Below are positions 1-10,654 of a DNA stretch of 64,000 nt, piece by piece (positions within the stretch are counted from its first letter, which is position 1; every line of letters begins with the position of its first letter). The stretch is from assembly GCF_033439725.1 (NCBI RefSeq), contig NW_026944385.1, positions 1,955,001 through 2,019,000 of the forward strand. Reading direction: 5' to 3'. The notes below the pieces were generated by a model that saw only the letters and a list, made by a program, of their open reading frames with translations, ran no database searches and had not been told where the DNA came from. The DNA is from Neurospora tetraspora. Lineage: Eukaryota > Ascomycota > Sordariomycetes > Sordariales > Sordariaceae. The position numbers and the translations under genes are program-made.

Positions 1-1
1 C

Positions 2-3000
2 GACTCTATCGATATTGCCAGGCTATGCAACGCGTGGCAGCATGTATGCATCCGGCACCCAGCCCTAAGAACCGTCTTTACCGAGAGCGTCAGCGAGACG
101 GGATTGTGGGATATGGTGATCCTCCGTCGGGCATCCCCGGATATGCTCTTCATAGATACAGCCCCTGCAGAGGATCCAGTGTACGAGCTCGACAACCTCC
201 CAGATCTTCGACCGACGGACAATAAGCCGCTCCACCGCTTGACGGTGTGCAGAGCTCCGACCAGGACGTTCATAAAGCTGGATATTAGCACCGCGCTTTG
301 CGATGTAAGTTTGTTCCCACTTTCCTGTTGTGCGCCTCCAGTGCTTACGAATTGCAGTCCGTCAGCATTCATCTCATTTTGCACGATCTTCGACGAGCCT
401 ACGTCACCGAAAAGGCCATTCCCGAACCTGCTCACTTTGGGTACCCTCACTACATGCAATTTCTGAGCGGAATACGTCGTGGATCCAGCGTTGGCTTTTG
501 GCGTGAGAGGCTTTCCGACGTTGCGCCATGCATGTTCCCTCGACTTGCTGTGTCGCCTGATGAGCAGCGCTTCGTCAACTCGTTTTTCGACTTGGAGATC
601 ACGTCCTACGAACTGTCCGGGTTCACCAGATCCCACGCAACCACTGTCGATGCGATTATCCGTTTGGCGTGGAGTCTTGTGCTGCGATGCTTCACCGGGT
701 CAAATGCTGTGTGCTTCGGCTACCAAACAAGCGGCCGCGACACCTCCGTTCCCGAGCTACAAGATGCCGTGGGCTCGTTCGCCAACATTGTGGCCTGCAA
801 TTACGAACTGACGTCGTACACACCCCTTAAGATGGCGCTGGAGGCCACTGAAGATCAACTTACAACTAGTTTGCCGCACCAACACTTCACCATGGCCGAG
901 TTGGAACATGCTATGGGCATGAAAGGTGGCGAGCATCTCTTCAACTCGTGCCTAACATTCACCGAAGAGCCCGCAGGACTAAATAGCAAATTCACGACGA
1001 GGACAAGCTTTGAACTCAAGCCCCTCTCGCTCAAGCAAACGTCCGATGTGGACGTACTCGTCAATACGCGGTTTGCTGGGGGAAAGTTGGTGGTCGACAT
1101 CGGACAACGGGTCATGTCCGAAGAGCAGGCCCTCAACGTGGCCAATACCTTTGGAAAAGCGATCCGCACCATTCTTTCCGCGCCACACAGTTCCATTGGA
1201 ACAGTCGACCTATTCAGCGACCGTGACTATGCCCAGCTGTTGGCCTGGGGCGCTGACTCGCCATCTGGCCATAGCACACGAGCTGAGACCCTTGTTCACG
1301 ACCTTGTAAGCAAGCAGGCCAGCGCTCAGCCAAACTCTCAAGCCGTCTGCGCATGGGATGGAACTTATACGTACCGGCAACTGGATGAAGAGGCGACAAT
1401 CCTAGCCCATCATCTAGTCGATGTGGGCGTTGGACCACACTCGGTTGTGCCTGTAGTCATGGAGAAGAGTCGCCTTGCCATTGTGGCAATCCTCGCTGTT
1501 CTCAAGTAAGTCCTGCCCACCGCCGTCCTCATCGCTTGCTAACCTGTGCCCCTCCAGAGCTGGTGGCGCGTTTGTCCCTATCGATGCCTTGGAACTAGGC
1601 TTGATCCAACCTATCTTTGAGCGGCTTAACTTTTCCAGGGTCGCGGTCGCTTCGGAGCGCGCTGCTCTGGTTCTTGGAAACCTCTTCGACGATGTTGTTA
1701 CCCTGAACGATGGCCTGATGCACAGTCTTCCCCGAGATCGAAGATCGCTCACCTCGATGGCTACACCTTCCGATCCAGCCTGTATACTCTTCTCTCGCGT
1801 ATCTTCGGGCGAGGCTCGAGGTGTTTCCTTCAGCCACACTGCACTGTCCACAGCACTTCTGGGTCAAGGCCCCGCCGCGAAGATTGGACCCTTGAGTCGC
1901 GTCATGCAACTCTCTTCTTTCAATGTTGACATCTGCGTTTCGGAGATCCTCACCACACTCGCTTATGGAGGATGTGTGTGTGTGCCGTCTGCGAACGAGC
2001 GGCTCAAGGATCTTGCAGGCGCTGTCAACCGTATGCAGGTCAACTGGACTTATATGACGCCACACCTCTCCCGTAAAGTCGATCCGACAAAGGTGCCGAC
2101 TTTGAAGGCGGTGTGCTTTAGAACTCGGAGCCTGGACGAAGACACATACAGTGCATGGCACGGTAAAGCCAACATCATCTTGGCCTATGGGCCACACGAT
2201 ATCTGTCCTCTGGGTATCTCCTTCCTCGAGGTCGTTGGGGTAAATCAACTTAAAAGTGTCGGGCGCCCGTTTTGCGGTAGCTTCATGGTCGTTAATCCCG
2301 ACGACCGCAAGAATCTGGTCCCCGTTGGTGCCGTCGGAGAGCTGGTAGTGGAGGGGCCAACCTTGGGTTGCCATTACCCTAACAGGGAGTCTACCTTGGG
2401 GCCAATGTCGCCACTTGGACCGTCTGCGGGCAACACGTCACGGTACTTTAAAACTGGACACAGAGTTAGGTATACTGAGGGTGGGTTGATGGAGTTCATC
2501 TCTCACAAACACGAGGACGTTGGCATCAAGGGAAGGCCAGTAGATACGGCGCAGATAGAGCAGTATCTTCGACGGTGCCTTGGACAGGGAGTTGATGTCC
2601 TGGTAGACAAATTGCCCTTCCGAGGCACGGATGATGCACCGATATTGGCCGCCTTCATCGAGTTCGGGGATAGTATCCTCGACGGCGAAGACGACCTGAC
2701 CTCATTGGGCGCGACAGCTAAGGAGCAACTGCTCATTGCTAGGCAGCTTGTCGAGATTGGATTGCGAAGCAATGCCGCTCCGCCCGGAATCCCGTCAATC
2801 TTCATCCCGGTAAAGCATCTTCCGATTACCCCTTCACTCAAGGTCAACAGACGTCGCCTCCAGAAGATGATCAGTGGGTTGTCCAAAGAGAAGCTCATCG
2901 CACTGTGCAGTGCCTCGACAGCCAACGACGCGAAGCTCAGGTCTTTCAAGCCTCTTCCGCTGACAGACAGTGAAGAGCGAATGAGGGTGATCTGGGCAAA

Positions 3001-6000
3001 GGTCCTAGGGGTAGAGGAAGCTCGTATCCGTGCTTTTGACGGCTTCTTTGGTGTTGGGGGTGACCACGTGCTTGCTGCTCAGTTGGTTACCGCCTGTCGG
3101 CATGAAGGCATATCGATCTCAATCGCCGATGTCCTCCAAAATGTCACACTCACCAAGCTGTGCAGAACAATGTCGCCCGTTGAGCCGCTGCAGTCCGACA
3201 GCCCAGTTTCCCTGCCCGTGTTAACCCCTTCCTCCGCTGCATCTGACCCGAATGCAGTCAAGCAAGTCCTCTTGGAGAAAGTCATTGCACCAAAGGTAGG
3301 TGTCGATGCCCACGGCATCAAAGACGCCGCCGAAGCAACCTCGACGCAGATTCGACATATGGAAACCGGAATGCTACGCGGCCGTGCAAACATCAACTAT
3401 TTTACGTTCATGTTTACTGGCCCTGTCGATGCTAAGAAGCTGGAAGATGCGTGCTTGACGCTTGTCACCATTCATCCCATCCTTCGTACCGCCCTTGTTC
3501 CGCACAACCGAAAGGTGTACCAAGCTGTGATCAAGTCAGCTAATGTCGAGTTCAAGAGGCACACCTGCCCCACTTGGAGGTTGAACACCGTCATGGAGAA
3601 GTCGATCCGGAAAGATCAAGCCTCACCGGTAGCCTTTTGCTCTCCCGTGACCAAGTTCATTTTCATCGATGGAGGAAAGCAGTCGATACTCATTCTTCGA
3701 CTCTCCAAAGCCCAATACGACGACCTCTCGATGGCGCTTTTCGTCAAGGACCTCAAGAAACTATATGATGGGACGCAGAACCCACCTCGTCGTCCGACCT
3801 ACTGTGAATTTGTCCGGTCCGTTCAGCTGGCCAACTCGCAAGGGGCCGAGGAGTACTGGAAGAAACTGCTTGAAGGCAGCACAGTCACCCAGATAGTCGA
3901 GCATTCTTTGCCATACCGGGTGTCGGCGAACACCAAGACGCTACGCCATGTGATGCCTCTCGGTTCATTATCCAGCCTCGGGATCTCTTACGAGACTATC
4001 CTGAAAAGCGCATGGGCAATGGTTCTTGCTAGTCTCTCAGCCTCTTCCGACGTAGTCTTCGGCGAGCTTGTTGACGGCCGCCACGTCACACTATCGGGCA
4101 ACCAGTGTGTAATGGGGGTCATGGGGCCAACAGTCAATCAGATCCCCGTCCGGGTACAGTTCCCAGATACGCCGCTTACACCGTTGGGCCTGCTCCAGTA
4201 CGTCCAGACGCAGCGGATATCCAGCATACCCTTCGAGAACCTGGGGACACTGAATATCGTGGAGAAGTGCACCCCATGGCCGTACTGGACTCGCTTTAGC
4301 ACTCTGATCCAGCACCAATACGAGGATACGGCCATTGTCCCCGCGGAACCCAAGTCCTTCCATCTCGGTACTGCCTCGTGCAAGTTTACCGTTGTCGAAT
4401 CCAGGGCTCAGGATGTTCCTGATCTGTTCATTAGATCAATTGCACGCGGAAACAATCGGGTCGAGTTGTCGGTCACGTTCTGTGTCGATCGTGTCCCTGA
4501 GACGTTTGCCGACGACGCGCTGCGAATGGTCTGCGCCACCATCAACCTTCTCACCAGCGTTAACATCATGCAGCCACTGATCCCATCCGGCTACCAATAC
4601 AAGAACATGGAGAAGAGGATACCACTTCCGCTTAGAGACTTGTTGGACGCATGCACGGCGCACACCAATGCCGGTCGGTCAGATGCTGTCAAGGCGCTGA
4701 TAAAGGATCAAGAACGTGGTATTCAGACCGTCATCTCCAAAGCGTGGACATCGGTCATCAACCCTCGGGCTCTGGGTGTCCCTGAAGCGCAGGTGCACAT
4801 TGCTGCCTTCTTTGATCTATGGGGAAGTCTCATCCCAGCAGCCCAACTGACAACACAATTGAACCGCGAACTGCCCAAGGCCAACATTTCTGGAGTCGAT
4901 GCCAGCGTCGCAGTCACGATGGAGGAGATCGTGGAGAACCCCACCATGGTCAAGCAGTTCGAGCTAATAGCAGTCAAAATGAAGAACAAATCTAACGGCG
5001 CCAGCTCCTCATCATCATCACCTTTGCCTTGTAAGAGCAAGGACAAGGAGAAGGGCAAGGACCCTGCCGTCGACAACAAGCCAACATCGAATGACAGCAC
5101 CCGGCTTGCTCCGATCCAAACCGTCGTCAGTAGAAAACCTAGCATCAACCTCGCGGTTGCCAGTGTCAAGGGAACCTTCCGCCGCTTTGCCTCTACCGTT
5201 GGCCGTTCGGGCTCGGAATCGTCGGCCAAAACCTCGTCATCAGCTTCCGGCCAATCTACCACCATGGCCATCGGCATCGCTTCCGCCATGGTCGCTGAGC
5301 TTGTCTCTCCCTTTTCTCCAAACGTCGTCAGTGCAAACATCAATGCCCGCCTCGACGTTCCTGGTCGCCAGCAACAACAACAACAGCAGCAGTCTTCTCA
5401 AATGGCACATCCCAGACAACCAGCCTTCGACATGACCCTCAACAGCCCCGTCGACCCCATAGAAAAAGACGCCACCGAAGAGCTAACCGACTCCGACCCC
5501 TCCTGGCGCTTACCCCTACTCCCCGGCGCAGCTGTGGAACTTCCCCCTTCAGGGATTGCTTCCAGAAGAGGGACGGAACACACGATCGGCTCCTCCACAT
5601 CGACAACTACTAGCATGACGGAGGACGGGAGCGGCAGTGCGCGGAGTAGTCGGTACAGCGGCGAAGAGGGAAGGGGGTATGGGGATCAGGTTACCCCTGT
5701 CTTGCCGGTGCAGCTCAGGATGAGTGGTACAAATGGGAACGGGAACGGGAAGGTCCCGGCGGTGATCGATATCGCGGCTGCGAACGGATCCTGGAGGAGG
5801 GGGGGGACAACAAGTGAGGCGAATGATCTGGTTAGTCCGTTAAGTCCGTTAAGTCCGGGGAAGTATGGGGGACGGCTTTTTGGTGGTGCTGCTGGAAGTA
5901 TGGCGGGTGATGGGAAGGGGAGTGCAAGCGGAAGTGCAAGCGTCAGTGGACTGACGGTGAGGGTGTCGCCTGTTACTACGCCGAGTAGCGCTGGGGGGAT

Positions 6001-6100
6001 GGCGGAGGCGTTGGCACAGGGACAGGGACAGGGACATAGACGGAGTGCGAGTGGGGGTGTATTGATGAAGAAGATGGGTATGTCGAGTGTTGTTGAGTGA
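2..6100 (+). CDS. Nonribosomal peptide synthetase, C-terminal part, degenerate C-A-T-C-T domains (5' partial)
   Basis: Exons 2-304, 358-1505 and 1558-6100 (introns 53 and 52 bp with GTAAGT donors; all phases agree) give 1,997 residues; the 5' end lies outside the window. Domains in fragment numbering: condensation ~1-400, adenylation ~411-925 (A2 motif LKAGGAFVPID spans the second intron), carrier ~950-1020, condensation ~1075-1495, carrier-like ~1530-1615, then a ~380-residue Ser/Gly/Gln-rich tail. Key residues are lost: the HHxxxDG motifs read STALCDS and SKAQYDD, the carrier GGDS reads GGDH, the last carrier reads WGSL, A3 reads SRVSSGEARG, A5 reads YGPHD and A7 reads TGHR. A C/degenerate-A/T/C order recalls the second half of NPS6/SidD-type siderophore synthetases, whose second A domain is known to be degenerate, but those keep active C domains, so that link is tentative. 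The frame is open throughout, which argues against simple decay. Confidence 0.85.
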
Positions 6101-6402
6101 ACGGATGCGGTGCGGTGCGGTGCGCTTGGGGGGTCTAGAGGGCTCAGAGCGGTGTTTTATTTGCTTGTAGCGTGGTGTTTGGTGTTTGGTGTCAGGAAGA
6201 ACTTTTACAACGGAATGACTGATTTGTTGCTGCTACTACTACTATAATGTGATGATACGATCTTCGTATAAATCAAGACAAGATGGACGAATTGATTTAT
6301 CGTTGTGATGTATGTAGAAACATTCCACGAGGCGACGTACATGTATATTCGGACACTCTTTATAACCAACCTATGCATTTCGAATTCTCAACTACCAAAC
6401 AA
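6101..6402. other. Intergenic: synthetase 3' flank and tRNA 5' flank
   Basis: About 300 bp with no coding potential. It should hold the 3' UTR of the synthetase and the upstream flank of the tRNA-Leu gene. GCGGT(GCGGT) and CTACTACTACTA short runs occur near 6107 and 6233. No other signal was recognised. Confidence 0.5.
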
Positions 6403-6510
6403 GGCAAGATGGCCGAGCGGTCTAAGGCGCCACGTTAAGGTTAACCCTTAATCCTCATCCCGAGAAATCCGTGGTCCGAAAGGGCGTGGGTTCGAATCCC
6501 ACTCTTGTCA
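6403..6510 (+). tRNA. tRNA-Leu (AAG) with 28-nt intron
   Basis: The acceptor stem GGCAAGA pairs with TCTTGTC (one G-U), followed by discriminator A at 6510. The D arm reads TGGCCGAGCGG, the anticodon stem CCACG/CGTGG encloses loop TTAAGG-C with anticodon AAG at 6437-6439, and a class II variable arm precedes the T arm GTGGGTTCGAATCCCAC. The 28-nt intron (6441-6468) sits after position 37, the normal site for nuclear tRNA introns. It reads CUU leucine codons; the A34 would be modified to inosine. The intron breaks the anticodon loop, so tRNA splicing endonuclease is required. Confidence 0.93.
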
Positions 6511-6557
6511 TATTACATCAAGTATCAACCGAGCTCGGGTTGGTGTGAAACCTCTTC

Positions 6558-6564
6558 TTTTTTT
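6558..6564 (+). terminator. Probable RNA polymerase III terminator of tRNA-Leu
   Basis: This is the first run of four or more T downstream of the tRNA, about 48 nt past its 3' end; longer T runs follow to about 6590. Pol III stops at T runs in the coding strand. Confidence 0.5.
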
Positions 6565-7456
6565 CTTCTTTTTTTTTGATTTTTCTTCGCTCCACTTCGG
6601 ACCCTGGCTCGCCTTGGTGGGACCCGCTATGCGGTCCGGAATGTGGGTACGCACGTGGTATGGTATCCATTTACCTCCGTTGTGGGGCGGGGCTTTCGGG
6701 GGAGGTGGGGCCGGATCCGGGACTTGAATGGTTTCGGTGAACTTGAGGCTTCTTCGTTCCTTGTCTCTCTCCCTGTTGGTCCTCCTCTCAAGGTCCAAAG
6801 AGGAAATAAACGGTACTTTTCCTCCGCATGGAGGCTACTCCGATAAGCGGACCAATAATCACAAATGGACGGCAAGTGCAACAGCTCGCAGAATGGGAAA
6901 GTACCTACTAGCAACGGACGGATGTTGGACTGGGGACTCGGTGTCAGGCATAAGCACCTTCCCTAGGTTCTCCCCAGCTGCACCCCAAACTCTCGCTTGC
7001 CGGCTAAAGTCGCCGAGTCCATGAGCACGGGACGACAGCGTGCTTTGGGTGAATTCATTTGAACTCTGAAGGGTAGTACCAGATGACGAGATTCTTGGAT
7101 CACATGTCCGGATTTTGACATGCATTGGGCCATTGGCGAGTGTTGAAAAGGTTGAAGGGGACGACGAGAACATGGAACTGAAAGTTGAAGTTTTGATGAT
7201 GACATGACCCTCTCTGTTCCACGGAGATGCAGGGCGACAGTGGTTATGTCTTGGAGAAGATACATAAGCCATCGTTGGCTCTTCCACCGAGAGATCTTGG
7301 GGCTCGTGTGGTTTGTTCCATCAATACCTGCTAACATCAGCTCCAAGTTTCCCACTAGCACCAGACCTTACCAAACACTGCCCGGTGCATCATCATCATC
7401 ATCATCGCGAACCATCGGCATCCAGCACCAAACACCTCTACGCAATAACAACAATA
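6565..7456. other. Intergenic region upstream of the secreted-protein gene
   Basis: Several short overlapping frames exist on both strands, but none has a conserved motif, plausible codon bias or splice structure. Nearest the gene it contains a CATCATCAT run (~7388) and CAATAACAACAATA leader-like sequence directly before the start codon, typical of a fungal 5' UTR. Confidence 0.4.
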
Positions 7457-8223
7457 ATGTCCCACCAAAAACCAACCTCCCGCCTCCTTACAACCCTGCT
7501 AGTCTCCCTCACCCTCCTCCTCTCCCCCTCCCTCGCCCTCGCCCTACCCGCGCCCGTACCAGCCGAACCCAGCTCCCCAGACGTCACAAAACTCTTCAAC
7601 GGACTCGGCCACATCATCGTGCTCAACAGCACCTCCTACAGCGACGCCTCTCTATCCTCCGATAGCATCGGCTGTCTTTCCGACGCCGGCTACGTAGTAA
7701 CTGCTTCTTCTTCCAGTGACTGCGCCACCTTTTCCACCAGCATCACTTCGTACCCGAAAACTATTTCTAGTAAAATCGGGGGGTGCAGCTTTGGAAACCA
7801 GGCGATGCCGACGAACGAGGATAGCAGGTATGGGGCGAGACAGCATGCTTGGAGCTGTAATGAGGATCCGGCGATGGTGCCGGAGGGGGAGAGGTATTAT
7901 ACTATTGTGAGTCTCTCTTGTCTATCCTCTCTTTCACGCAAGAAGAAAGATGGGGATGCTAACAGGGTGGGTGATGGATGTGAAAACAACAGAACGGCTT
8001 CAAATACCCCTTCATCTGCAACGGCAATCTCAACTGCTACTACGACATCCCGCGGGCGCCGTCGTCCAAGGAAGAAGACAGCAAGGGGGATAAGGTGGTC
8101 GTCTGGCAGTATGCGTGGGGCAGCGAGCAGATGGGGATAACGCCGGGGCATTTGCAGGTGTTGTGGATGTGGGTCCCGGCTGGTAAGCAGGGTGAGGATG
8201 GGAGTGCTGTGAAGCCGTTTTAG
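7457..8223 (+). CDS. Small secreted protein, six cysteines, function unknown
   Basis: Exons 7457-7906 and 7993-8223 are separated by an 86-bp intron (GTGAGT donor, GCTAAC branch, CAG acceptor) and encode 226 residues. The ATG at 7457 was chosen because it starts a classic signal peptide: a short basic segment, then a long Leu-rich core ending LALALPAP near residue 27. The mature part is Ser-rich and has six cysteines (GCLSD, SDCAT, GGCSF, WSCNE, FICNGNLNC), enough for three disulfides. An open frame continues upstream of this ATG but carries a His run and no signal, so it is probably leader. It resembles other small secreted fungal proteins in size and layout; no named domain was recognised. 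Confidence 0.75.
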
Positions 8224-8777
8224 GTTTTCGTAATAAGGTGTAGGGCATGACAAAGAGCTTAAAAAGTTTGATGTAAAGCTTGGTCCGTCCAAGTCTCGAC
8301 CAAGGGGTTAAACAGCTTGTAGGTTTGCCGTCGTCATGTTTGACTCGTTCAGCCATGACACAAGAGAGAATTTGGAAGTGGCAAGTGGAAGTGGCAAGTG
8401 GCAATCAGTGAGCGGGCTTGGAGTAAAAAGGTACTTAGTACGGTAGAAATAATCGTTATCATTATTTGTTTGCGGTTGTCATTGCAAACCGTTATGTGAG
8501 TGTCTACCTAGCGTACTTATTACCAGAATAAGTGTTGTTGGTTTCCACTCCTTGGTGGTTCCCACCTGCCCACAATCCTGTGTGGCGATGCGACAGACGG
8601 CCAGATGAGTCTCGAACTCTATAGCCAAGGATCCTGCACACCTGTTTTATCCAAATTCTATCCCTTCAGGCCCTCCTCCCATTTCCCTCCCGGGGTATCA
8701 TATTAGCTATTTCCTTCATTCTATCCCACCATACCATACTTCCTGCTGAGGCTCGCGCCTGTTCCTTCTCCTTCTTA
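8224..8777. other. Intergenic between convergent genes
   Basis: This 550-bp stretch lies between the 3' ends of two convergent genes and should hold both 3' UTRs. A short direct repeat based on GGCAAGTGGAAGT occurs near 8378-8401. No gene was found. Confidence 0.4.
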
Positions 8778-9869
8778 TTACTTCCTCTGGCTCCTCTTCC
8801 CACTCCCCATCCTCTCCAACAGTCCCAAATCCCACCACCCCTCCACCATCATCCCCCAAACCGTCTTTCTCCTCTTGGGCGGGTTTGGGGTCTGCAGCTG
8901 TGGCGGCGACTGGCTTGGGCCTAAGCCATCAACGGGAGTCCCCAGCGCCACACTATCCATGCCCGGGCTGCTACCGTTAACGACATGCGCAAACTGCGAA
9001 GGCGAGCTAGGATGCACGATAATCGGCGGCGGCACCTCCTTCCTCATGCAGCCCCTGCGCGCCATGAACGAGCCCAGTCCCCTCAGGCTCAGCGGCGACA
9101 ACGGGGAGCGTGGCGGCGCCGGCGGGGCGGCGCGCTTGTATTCTTGCGGGGTGATGTTATCGGTTGGCGAGTAGACGGAGGGAGAGATGATGGGGAATTC
9201 GGTGGTGATGGTGAGCGGCGGGTGGAGGGTGGCTCTTCCGGCTCCTACTTGACCGTGGATGTGGTGACTGTAAGTACCGTGAGTGGCGGAGGGGACGGCC
9301 AGGGTGAGGTTGTTGGTGCTGGTGCTTCGGAATGCTGGGTCAGCAACGGGGAGAGGTAACGGCTCGGGGGCGCGCGACATGATGGGCGAGATACCGTCGA
9401 TGATGGTCCTCTCTTGTGTAGCATCGATGGGCGAGCCGGGGATCGTGGGCATGATGCCTAGCCCGACACGGCCACTGTTGCAGCAGTGTCGGACGGGGGG
9501 CGGAGGCGCTAGTCCGCCGCTGGTGCGGAGTTGGCGCTCGGGGCTCGCTCCCCGGCTGAGGTTAGAGGAGGAGGAGGCGTCGGAATCGATGCTGGACCTC
9601 GAGCCGGATAGGCTACGACGGTTTTGTGGCAGGCCGGTTCTTGCGCGGATGGTTGGGACCGGAACGTCTTGAGGGTCACTGTTGTCGTATTGTTGGTTGT
9701 CGCTGCGGCGAGCGCCTCGGGTGATGCGCATGGGCGCCAACGGGGGAGGAGGGAACTGTGGTGGAGCAGTGGTGGTGTTGTGGCCGTAAAGGGACACGTC
9801 CGACTCTGACTCCGACTTGTACAAGTAGTAGTTCTTCTCGCGAATCCCCCAGCCGGCGCCCGCGCGCCC
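8778..9869 (-). CDS. Ser/Pro-rich open frame in phase with the upstream membrane protein after a TAG
   Basis: The frame runs without interruption for 364 codons from directly after the TAG at 9870-9872 to a stop at 8778, in exactly the same phase as the MARVEL-like gene upstream. It begins GRAGAGWGIREKNYYLYKSE and then becomes Ser/Pro/Arg-rich and low in complexity, like the cytosolic tail of a fungal membrane protein. It has no ATG near its beginning, so it is unlikely to be an independent gene. It is either the C-terminal tail of the upstream protein (through a nonsense change, readthrough or an unrecognised intron) or a leftover of a formerly longer protein. A possible 48-bp intron (GTCAGT...TTAG, multiple of three) would remove the stop but has a weak donor and no clear branch site. 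Confidence 0.5.
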   Translation of the reverse strand, partial: GRAGAGWGIREKNYYLYKSESESDVSLYGHNTTTAPPQFPPPPLAPMRITRGARRSDNQQYDNSDPQDVPVPTIRARTGLPQNRRSLSGSRSSIDSDASSSSNLSRGASPERQLRTSGGLAPPPPVRHCCNSGRVGLGIMPTIPGSPIDATQERTIIDGISPIMSRAPEPLPLPVADPAFRSTSTNNLTLAVPSATHGTYSHHIHGQVGAGRATLHPPLTITTEFPIISPSVYSPTDNITPQEYKRAAPPAPPRSPLSPLSLRGLGSFMARRGCMRKEVPPPIIVHPSSPSQFAHVVNGSSPGMDSVALGTPVDGLGPSQSPPQLQTPNPPKRRKTVWGMMVEGWWDLGLLERMGSGKRSQRK

Positions 9870-10654
9870 CTAACCCTCAATGTCCTTCCTGCTGACGACC
9901 CTGGTCTCGCCACTGACGCGACGCCAGAGGCCGACGCAGACGATGCTGCTGAAGGCAAAGAGCACGCAAAGAGCGATGGAAAGACCCCAGATAGCCTTGG
10001 TCTCGAAGCAGGTGGGTTGGTCGATGTGTACAAAGGTGAAGTAGAGACCATCATCGGTCGTTTCTTGGGACTTGATCGAGAAGGGAACGGATGTCCAGAA
10101 GTTGTTGGCGTCGGGGTCCTTGGGCATGAGAGCGCACTGGAGCTGGGAGAGGGGCTTGCCGAGTAGTGAAGCGACGACAATGAAAGCGATCAGAAGTAGG
10201 CCATCGAGAATTCCGCTAAGGAGGTATGGGAGCATGACATCGTAGTAAAGGATGTAAGAGATGACGACGTAGATGACAGCAACAACAGCCTGTTGGATGT
10301 TAGTATCTCGTGCTGATGAGGGGGGGAAAGTGTCCAACATACCACTACCAGAGTACCAACAAGCTCTGAAGGAGATGCCAGTGACTTTGTAGAGAACTTA
10401 TCGATGAAGTTGGCGCTCAAGCCAATCACAGCGATCAGAGCAGCGAACTGCAGTGCCCTCATGACCGAAAATGTCAGGCCCAAAGCGCCCAGGCGGGGAC
10501 CTTGAAAGCCCATTCTAGCTGCATGAGGGTTGAAGTCTGTGATGATTTCCAGTGATGGTCGCTTCTTGTGTGCTGTTCGGAGAGGAAAATGGGGTTTAAT
10601 CGGGATTGGTGCCGTCGGAGGAGGCGGGAACTTTGTGTTGACTGTAGGCAACAT
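9870..10654 (-). CDS. MARVEL-like four-helix membrane protein
   Basis: Exons 10654-10343 and 10289-9870 are joined across a 53-bp intron (GTATGT donor, ATACTAAC branch, CAG acceptor), giving about 243 residues to the TAG. The first ATG in frame is at 10654. After a Pro/Lys-rich cytosolic N-terminus there are four hydrophobic segments: GLTFSVMRALQFAALIAVIG, ELVGTLVVAVVAVIYVVISY, DGLLLIAFIVVASLLG and AIWGLSIALCVLFAFSSIVC. The extracellular loop between helices 3 and 4 has two cysteines (LQCALMP, PTCFET). This layout matches fungal MARVEL-domain proteins of the plasma membrane, a family assignment made from topology. The reading frame stays open for 364 more codons after the TAG (see the entry covering 8778-9869), so the true protein may be about 600 residues. 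Confidence 0.75.

Noticed and set aside
6508-6914. Overlapping frames on both strands after the tRNA
   Set aside because: Low-complexity T/A runs and mutually overlapping frames with no motif or start context.
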